Shown: positions 1 to 9,300 of the stretch, one piece after another
Layout of the letters: every line of letters starts with the position of its first letter
How positions within the stretch are numbered: position 1 is the first letter of the stretch
Assembly (NCBI GenBank): GCA_900618425.1
Contig: UZAN01050507.1
Location: 9,291 to 20,292, forward strand
Source of the DNA: Echinostoma caproni
Lineage: Eukaryota; Platyhelminthes; Trematoda; Plagiorchiida; Echinostomatidae
Length of the DNA: 11,002 nucleotides
Direction of reading: 5' to 3'
Notes under the pieces: model-generated
Seen by the model: only the letters and a program-made list of their open reading frames with translations
Told to the model about the DNA's origin: nothing
Database searches by the model: none
Translations under genes and position numbers: made by a program

Positions 1-258
1 GAAATGAAAATCAAAGATCCCTGCATAATAAACGTTTCGTGTAATAGCCAAAAGCAACGGAAACTGAAAAGTTGTGGAAAGTACTGTTTTGACCTTATTG
101 GGTCTCGCCACTATAGTGTAAATTCATCAACTTAACTGCGGACATTACTCGGAACCTGACAGGGGGAATACACGCGTACTATTAACTGAATAGTGTTAAA
201 CTTTACTCTCTCATTTTAGAGAACTCCTGAGGGGAAAAACGAATCAAACAAAATTTAC

Positions 259-359
259 CAAAAGGATGACTTTTTGTTGCCTTCCATTGCGTCCAGGTAA
301 ACGTTGAACAATATTGTTCCCTTGTAGAGTAACATTGTTAACTGCAACTGGTGATGCTC
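259..359 (-). CDS. UBA1: E1 exon E: ubiquitin-fold domain (E2-binding)
   Basis: After a compact intron the phase-0 translation is [18 protein letters not shown], followed by [15 protein letters not shown]. This fits the family segment E-H-x-L-E-I-T-M-L-S-x-G-x-x-x-L-Y-S-F-F. The T-M-L and the following L/aromatic pattern keep register, but the usual S-x-G of the loop is replaced. The acceptor GTTCCTATAG ends at 360, with a CTAAT branch-like motif 14 nt upstream of its end. The likely donor is CCTTTTG/GTAAAT at 259/258, leaving two bases (phase 2), with an in-frame TAA immediately after it. In UBA1 about 60 more residues normally follow, so the gene should continue. Where it does so is unclear: possible acceptors at 227 and about 149 lead quickly to stop codons. 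Confidence 0.75.
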
Positions 360-3300
360 CTATAGGAACAGGGATTAGCACAGGGGTAAGTATGGAACCC
401 GCACTGGTCCTACCTTGAAATATTTGATCAGCTCATCCAGGGACATCGGACTATGCAGTACAATCTGANTCCCAAAGCGTGTACGTTGACTTTCCAAAAG
501 GTTCTGCCGGTGGTCCCACAGGATAGAAAATGAAAACAGATGGCACTCGTAAATCCATCTGAACATTCGAATAGGATGACAGTGATTTGTGTCCTTGAAT
601 AAGCTAAATTCAGGGGAAAATATGAGGAAAACAGAAGTTTTAAAAATACACAATAGTAAAATCAATAACTCTTTTGAAAAATTTCAACTTTCTAGAGAGT
701 TTGACTGTAACGGTAATCGGTGAACGTCTTGTTCTGATCTGTGATTGGATGAGCTGACACAGAATAGACAAACAATAAAAGTTATCCCCATTCTTGGACT
801 GAGCTTGTTGTGTGATAACACCACATATGATTGGAGAGTCATGGCCGGTGAAACATTATCTATTTTAGAGTAGATCAGAGGGTTGAGATCCTGGACCGAG
901 ATGATTAGTGAGTGTACACAACAAAGAATGGTCAGTGAGCCTAATAAGCATTCCAATCAATAATTTCCACGTTCAATTTCCCATAGTTACTGAAAAGTCA
1001 TTTTTTGATGCAATATGGAAGGATTGTATCTCGGGGTGCGAATGTTGGTGGATTCTCCGATTTGGGGAAGCCTCTCAAATTCCCACCAGAAGAGGTGGAG
1101 GGCAGAGTCATTAGTAGTGAACGTATTATTTTCACTCTCAGACTGAAGGTACCAGTTTCCACTATCAACCAATGTGTCCTATTTGTTAAGCTAAAAGTTT
1201 GCTATCGGTTTATATATCCCACTTTCATTAGGATAAAACAAATGAGTATAAAAATTTGAAATCTTTCAGCTGACAGGGTGATTCTCTTTAAGACACCTCT
1301 TGTTATGGCCTATCGTGGACTTCATTTAAACAATCTTCTGTATTGATCAGTTGACTGACACCGTAAATGCAGTTTTGAATTCTAGCAGTCCGGTGCAAAC
1401 GTTTTTTCATCACACTACGTATAATATTCTTTTTGCAGTTAAAATACTTAGAGAGACGTCAGATCTACCAGTATCAGGAAACAACTGCAGTGAAAGTTTT
1501 TCTTACATACCAAAGGGGAGATCAAATTTTTGAATGTTTCTTTCACAAAGCAAGTCCTGGAGGTTGGAATTAGAGGGTAGTTGTGGTAAGGGATCCGACT
1601 GCTGTGCGGTCAAATGAAACGGTAAAAAAAACAAACCAAATGATGTGGATAGAGTTAATATATACTGATACCTCTGATGATTTTCTGTTCCCATATCCGG
1701 CCGAATGTTTATCTACCATAAGCTTCCCCTGCTTGAGTGGGCATTCAATTCTCTTGGGTCTAAGAAACTCACAAATGAAATCGGCCCCGTTTGTCTGTCT
1801 TCATCGATTCTCAAACGTGGCTCAGGTCTGCTCATAGAGATTTCCACGTCCGTCATTAGAAAATCTACGCACATATGCTCAGCCCGTTATTCCTGGACAC
1901 CTTCCACCTTTGTTCCAAACCCTCAAAAACATTCTATACAAACGTCTCCATCACTTCGTCTGAGCATAAACTGACAGAGAGCGCTATTCCCACCTGTTTG
2001 CAGTCTACTGTTATTGTATACAGTGATCGCCCTCAGTTGGCTTGCAGACCGAATAGATGTACGTTGTACGCTGCCTCCTCACTTGTGAAACATTTTCAAA
2101 ATCGTTAGGCAGTTCACAAAATCTTATTTTCTTGTGCCTTCCCAAATTATTCTTCGTCCTTTTATTCATTTCCATTATTCCGTCTTCTTTGCAAATCACA
2201 GTCATTTGGTTCTCATGTTATTGTTGTGATTGGAAAACTGTTTTTCCCCTCGGAAAGTATTCAAAGAACAAAAGTGAACTAAACCGTTAACAAGTCGGAA
2301 ATCTCTCAAGGTGCTTTACTTTCTCCCTACTGCATTTTGTCATTCATCTGCGGTTTACCCTTTATCCCTCCAGCCAAGATAAAATTATACACTGAAAATC
2401 TAATTCCACGTCAACTTATGTCAACCGAGCCTGATGTGGCAGCATTTTTTGTCAGTTCATCTCAAGTGCGAATGTGTTTAGACCATTGTGGTCTTCATTT
2501 GAATACCTCTAAATTGTTGAAACACTTATAGTTTTTCGAGATCTGAGCATCCGTTAAAACTCCAATACTGATAACCAGAACTCGTACCATAAAACACCTT
2601 GTGTTGTATCCGGTATGAGTCAGTAAGTACGCAAGTAGTGAATTAAGTAGTAATTATATTTCCAGTATGTAAACGCAAACGTAGCCGGTCCGTAAGCCGG
2701 TGAGCAAGCAGTGCGTCAACACGCAGACAGGCAGGCACAGAACTGGCGCAAGTCTTACCAAAAGGAGTGTCATCACGCTGGGCAGTCAACGCACCAATCA
2801 ATGAGGAGAGATCAATACTGACCTCTGATTCGCTGAGGTGGATCGACCTTGTAACAGGGTAAGTCCGCATGACGTGCGTCCGTGCGTGTGGTGGCAGGCC
2901 GCAACGGTCAATCATGTGATGATGAACGGTAAACGTTTCACTCGACCGCAGGCCACAACACCTTGAGGCCCCCAGAGGATGAGAGAATATTCTACTATGG
3001 TCATCTCACGTACAAACATGGCAAAGCAAAGTGTGTATTCTTTCAAATGCTCCATCTGAGACAAATTGGAGTGAAGTATGCAGTTCTTTTGTTTACCAGT
3101 GCATTTTCCTATCCGAATTTAATTGTGCCATATGATTTTTTCTGACTCACTCGTTTTCTTGCTCTTGGCCGTGGCCTGGCACTTATCAGCTACAGGCTTA
3201 TGTCCACACGAAAGCACTTAAGCAAGTAAGGAAGTGAGTAATCGGATTTATGTGCCTCTCGGAATATTAGCCCCCGGACTTCAACCATATGCTGAAATCT

Positions 3301-6300
3301 TTGGAATATTTCATCTGGTTTGGGCATGAAGACCTCACAAAACGCTTATTTAACGAGCCGCACATCTCAAGATCAACATTCGAAGGTCAACATTTGCTTT
3401 TGGAATATATTTTCAGTTCTTTCAGTATTAGGGATAATGCGTGAGTAATTTGTAGCCAAATAATTCAAAAATTATTTAAGATTGAATATTTTTATAATTT
3501 GTGTTATTTACCGTGCACTGAATGAAAAGAGATAAGCAATTTAAAATGCGTGTGTTCAGCTTAATAAACACTTTCGTGAAACAGGAACCACTCATTAGAA
3601 TCATTAAATTCCCAAGATGCTTTACATTGAATATTTCCCAAAGCTGAGCTGCAACTTTTGAACTACTACAAATTTTATCACGACACTCAAGGTAGTGCAA
3701 ATTCAAACGGTGACAGAAGAGTATTAAGAGCATAGCAGTGGGCGATAAAGTCACGAATAAATACACTTCACTCATAGTCATCAATATACCAATATGATAT
3801 TGGAAAACGAAATGTATTTTCAAAAACCGAGTGGTGTTGCACTAGTTTGATCAACATTTGTATGTTTCTCTTCTACTCATAAATGCTCTAATCACATAAC
3901 TATATGAAGTTCATATAAACATGCTCGAAAATTCCACTCATACGAGTCTGAGCGGTCCCAGTCACCGGGTCACTCCCAACCCATCTCCTTGACCTTCCCA
4001 TGGGACAGTCAGATCCAAATTTTGCAACCCGTACAATAATCATATGTACCCTAATTCCACGGTGCCGCAATCAGAAGGCACAAATTTATAGAGATGACAT
4101 CCGTTTATTTTCATTTTATCTGCGTTGTATATGACGTCACCATCATCAGTGCAAAAGTTGACACATTTTTCTCTAAGAAATAGTCCTAATTGTCTGTACC
4201 AGTCAATACAATTCAAAGTAAACGTTCTACGTGCTGAAAAGGATTTCAGCTAGTTGGTGTATGTCACGTGAAAGATTTATACAATACTCAAAGAGAACTT
4301 GTTGTAATATTCCTTCCGATAATGCACTGTGATCGGGGTTGAAACAAAAAATTAAACATCTTTGTCAGTTTTGTTATTAGGACTGTTGGTTGCACTGGCT
4401 CATCCCGTCACTTCTAATCCAAAACAAACAGCCTCTGAGAGTTCCACACATCACATATCATCTTAAGTTTAAAAAGCTCTTCGAATGGCATGGCGACTGA
4501 ATTTTGTTATGCCGCTTCCAACTGTTGTTATCTTTATTCCACCCCAATTCCTAGAGTTGGGATGGCCTTTGTGTAATTTCTATGTGGTTATTGCGTTCAT
4601 TCTATTTTCACTCATGGGATATGCGTTTGATGAATGTTGTGTTAAGGTCAAAAAAGAGCCCAATAGAGCCCGTTGATTGGCCGCTTCCCCATTCGTGAAA
4701 ACTGTATCTTCGTATCCATAAAAGGAAGTAAAATAGAAAGAAGAAGAAAGAAGAAAAAGAAGAAGTTTGTCCGTGTTGGGACTCAAACATTGAAACCAAG
4801 ACCCTTATTTCTGAGCCACATGGTCACCGGTGAACACTAGTTTACTTGGTGATATGGTTGTGAAAGGTAATCTTTTTTATCCTTTGCGTTTGTTTTGTTA
4901 AGACTAGACAACATTTTACAATTTCCCTCATTTACTATCCATCCACATAGGTTTCCGATCGAAAAAGTTGAACAGAAATACCGAAGCCGTAGTAATGAAA
5001 ATTTCGATTTTAGCATCTCAAAGTAGCTTGAATTTCAGTGATGAGAAGTTAAAAAATCTCTTGATAATCATAAATTGTTTTCGTATTCACTTATTCTACA
5101 ATTTAGAGTCGTGATACATTTTCAGTAGATCCCATCTGTTGCTAAAGTTTTTGATGAATCCCTTTGCTTGCATTTACTGAGTGAACGGCCAGTTAGCCAC
5201 GGTTAGTTCCTCTCACGCTATCTATCTTACAAACATAACGTGTACCATATTGAAAAAGTTACCTTCAAAATGTTATTTATGATAGAGTGAATGGATATTT
5301 TCGAGCATTCGTATCGTACTTTCACAACTTTAAACTAAAGGTGACGATTTGGCATCGGCATACAATCCAACGCAAACATGGGTTTACCGTATAGGCAAGC
5401 TTTAAGCGACAAACAGAATCGAAGCCGGTTGTTCGATTCGTGTACGCTAAATGTGGGACAGGATAGCCTAGATGACGATTCAATTATGAACAGAACACAA
5501 TTTGCACGTCGTGCCGTTCACGCACCTTGTATAGCTCGAGGCATGTGAATCCGCACACCATACTGGTTGCCGTTGCGATGGCCGGCGTGATTCGTCCGGC
5601 AATCAGTTTACTTTTTAATCGATCCGCCGTGGGAATGCCGTAACAGGTAGCTCTCTGATTGCTGGCGGCAACGATGAAATCTATGTGGAAATTAGTATCG
5701 TCATCTTTCTCAAATTCGATCAGATTAACCTTAAATTTTGGGAGGGTGACTGAAATGTAGAAAAAAACAATATATTGGGAATAGTTAGGGAGCGCGATAA
5801 GGCAGAACACCACATACGATGGTACAGCCAGCTTTTAAAAATTGAATGATTGATCGGTGATTAATATGTACTTTGGAGGTATCAACAGTTTTGTTATGAA
5901 TTTCTTCCTGGTTGTATAAAATGTGAATTGAAAGGACTATCACCAGAATAAGGAGAAACGGTTAATTATACCATCTAATCGTGGAAATAAGTTTATTAAA
6001 ACACCTAGACATCGCATGTCGGACAACGTGTCATGGTTCATCCAGGGTGGGTGCAAAGTTCGCGTAATACAGTAAATCGTTTGGTTGTTTATGTTAGCCC
6101 TTTTGTTTGCTGATGGCAACGAAATAAGGATCAGTATACTCCTGTCGAACAATCTTCTTTTTGAACTCATACATTTTATCCTCCTATTCAAAGCAGAAGT
6201 TCAACCAAACTTCAAATACTTCTATCAGGTCGAATATGGAGAGTGCGGATAGGGCATGTCTCAAAGGGTCACGTAGATCATTTTCAGTCAGGCCCCGTTC

Positions 6301-9300
6301 AAGCTGATCAGCCTTTTCCTCCGCACACTGATCGCCTCACAACTGAACCATCGTCATCACTGGAGTGTTATTAACACTAACCTTCTACAGTAGTTTCTAT
6401 TTTTATTTGATCTATCTGACAGCCCTCACTGTTACCGAGTATCTTTTCTGCAAATGTCAGGTATCGGGTTCTCAATCATATCTAACTTTGCATGACCCCT
6501 TTCTGTTTTCCGCTTCTCAGTACCGTATTTTAATGATCCATTCCATCTTGCGTTCTAATAAGGCCTCACAGCATGGGACTTTAATTTCCAATCGCGGGTT
6601 GAAGGTGGTTATTTGGAAAATTGATTATTTACAAAATACTAACATTATGTAGTTCATTCCCTGGAACAAATTAAGTATCGACAACTGTCTATATAAATTT
6701 CACAAATTCCAAACTAGCATTCACATTCGCGGGATGATCGTATCTTGACACTGTTAACCACCGTGTCGACAAACAATTTCACTATCGTTTAGCTTTAAAC
6801 TGATCGTATTAAAACCTAATATGGCTCATTACACCAAGTCAGGATCTCCAAGGCCTTAGCCAAGCAGCAGGTCCCCGTGAATATGAAATTCGTCAACACA
6901 AATATAGATCAAAGTGAGATGTGAGACCAACTTAAACAAGGGCATTTAAAGTCAGAAATGTTTAAAGCCGATAAGAAAGCAGCATGTTTTAAGCCAGAAA
7001 ATTTACATCAATAATTGTTTTAGTCATGTGACAGGAAAACGTGTCGAATCAAATCTCAGTGCATGGATGTCAGCTTGGTTCCCCAAAGCGCTAAGAAACT
7101 CACCGGAATTTTGCAATGCCGTGCGATTCGTTTGCATCCGCTGAGAATCTTCCACTGAATTGTCGACGTCCTGTTCCGCATCTGTGATTGGGATAAACAC
7201 ATCCTCTTTCGGTACGAATTCGGGCACATTGACCTTAACGAGTATGGATTTTGCCCGGGACTCATCACGGCACGCGTTGATGTTAAACATATAGGCACGC
7301 AGATTTGCGGCGGCCATAATAAAGCTCATATGTTGCGGCTGAACGGATCACAGGATGGACAGACAGAACACGTTTGACGAAATTAAAACAACAACAACAA
7401 TCAGTATATGCAGATAACTATGTGTATTGATATTAGTCATACGGATAGATAAAAGTGCCAATCATATGATGCCTTTGGAATGCCCGTAACTTTGAGCATA
7501 AGCCACCTGAGGGAGTTCCAGTTTCCGCAAATAATGATGAGCATGCATCCATGCGCGTTGATTTAATGAATCGCTCGACCGGGCCGCGAACAATATAATT
7601 CAAGTCACAATTTGAATCCGAACACACAATGTCCACGAATGAAAGAAACTTTAGCCCATAGTAAAACATACCACGGGTCGTATCACATGCTTCGTAGCAA
7701 GTCAAGAAAACCACTCGAGATAGATAGGATGCAATCGGGATTGGTGTGCAACAGCATCGACGTATATTAATTTTATGCTAATTTGGCTCGGTAAAACTGG
7801 GCTCTTAAATCATCTTGCCTTGTGCGGACAGTTTCGTTTTCGTGAGACAGATGCTCAACTCCACCTTTTTGGAAATTAATATCCAAACCTTTTATGCGCT
7901 CGTGGGGTGTGTGATGGTAAAACAACAATATTTTTGAATAAACCGGGAGTAGAATAAAGGTCAAAGAAAGGATTATCGATGTAATGCATTACTGCCTCGA
8001 AAGTTCACGGTTAGGAAGCGGCCAAGGATAAATAAGCAAGGGAAGGCTAAATGATCACGGGAAACATTTTGGCTCAATGTGTGTGATGGCCTAAGGCATA
8101 TCAATTGAGTATCCCGTATCTTGGGCTCGACACTGGCTCACCTTTGTGGCCCAGTGTGGATTAGATTCTTGTGTGCTTTGAGGTGCATGCCTCACTGTTC
8201 CATTTATGGAAGTGAAACGAGAAGTGGACATGGACTCAGAAGGAAAAGTAGCCATTTATTTATCGCTGTCAAAGTATTTCGTTAGCACGTACGCCTTGTT
8301 TCATGCAGACGACAGCGTGCTAGTTTGCATCGCCAATTAAGGGGAACTGGGGAAGTCGAAGGTACGAGAGTTCGTGTACTGTGCACTCCGTTTTATTTTT
8401 ATGTATATTCTTTTATTTGAGAGGAAGCTTTCGGCCGTCTAGTCAAGTAAACGTCCACAAATGGGATGGAATAGGTGTATAATGATCGATTCAGATGTAA
8501 ACCTAAATGGTGGGTGAATCGGAGTTTAATGAAATGCCAAATCGGTGGTTTAGTCAGTCACATGAAAGATGACATTTGTTTAGAGCATGTATTCAGTGTG
8601 GTTGAGATAGTCATCCCCAGTTCGGCATGTCGATGGCGGCAAAAATTGCCCCAAGGAGTGAAACCGGAGGAACACCAATTTTGTGGTGTTGGTGGTCAAG
8701 TGGTGAACGTTTCTGCCTTTGGTGGGTCTTAGGTCTTTGTTTCGAGCCTAACCGCTATCCTTCCATTTCGTTTGCAAGCAGTTTCCGTGTTTGGTGTCTC
8801 TCTATCATTGCGGCCTTGAGTAGTTTAGCACAGTCGGTCCTCAGGACTGATTTTTGCAGCTGTTCACACGTTGACAGGAACTAAAGAAAAATCAAGGATT
8901 AATTCTTTGCTGGTTGCGACCTGGGATGTTTACGGGTAACATTACTCTCAAGTGAAAATGTGGATGGAAGTAAGTGAGAGAGAGATGACCCCAATGTCTT
9001 GCTTAAACATTTTATTTAAAATGAATAAGACGGTATAAACTTAAAAATTAATGTATAATAAACATGTGTCAGGCTTAGTTAAATGTTCTGATGTCCCCGT
9101 AATTGTTAAACAACTATTCCGTCTTCAGTCTTCAGGATTGAGGGCAGAGGGCAGGGTGCCCGTGTAAGCCCCATCATCACTGGGTCGAAGGTCGGATCAA
9201 AAAGCTTAAAACAAATGAAAATTGCGTTATTATTCAATAAATGAGCTTACATTTTTAAATGTGGGTTGCATAAAAGGGCCACATTGACCGAGCAAGTTGC

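Larger units (their letters stand above)
604..5525 (-). other. E1 intron, 4.9 kb, with no coding exon recognised
   Basis: It runs from donor GTGCGT (5525) to the acceptor ending at 604. The flanking exons join in phase and in family order with no missing residues, so no exon is needed in between. It contains an SINE-like element (about 4735-4835), a GC-richer block (about 2640-2960) and several unrecognised short ORFs of up to 115 codons (minus strand 3823-3476). None of these ORFs has motifs I can name. Plus-strand ORFs around 908-1259 and 1583-2290 look like chance openings in AT-rich DNA. Confidence 0.75.

Noticed and set aside
604..612. Minus-strand N-L-A codons beside exon D, recalling the UBA1 F-L-N-L-A block
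   Set aside because: They lie within the polypyrimidine acceptor, the neighbouring residues do not match, and the correct frame starting at 603 already covers this part of the protein. About one such tripeptide is expected by chance here.
375..665. 96-codon minus ORF starting MILLLCIF
   Set aside because: Only its last third is E1. The upstream part reads intron and the wrong frame of exon D, and is open because of the frame change at the N.
3190..3327. Minus ORF beginning [14 protein letters not shown]
   Set aside because: It looked protein-like, but it is only 45 codons, matches no family I know, and has no supporting splice sites in a phase the E1 gene needs.
3476..3823. 115-codon minus ORF, the longest in the window
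   Set aside because: AT-rich and hydrophobic, with no recognised motif or flanking gene context. It sits inside an intron and is likely to be chance.
4485..4676. Plus-strand 63-codon hydrophobic ORF starting MAWRLNF
   Set aside because: The membrane-like character follows from T-rich DNA. It has no family match, and it overlaps equally open minus-strand frames next to a repeat.
4778..4840. A functional tRNA gene
   Set aside because: The A and B boxes are too close together, a complete cloverleaf cannot be formed and the B box is degenerate. A SINE relic fits better.
8475..8884. Two overlapping plus-strand 85-codon ORFs
   Set aside because: They overlap in different frames without recognisable domains or splice support, as expected from chance openings.
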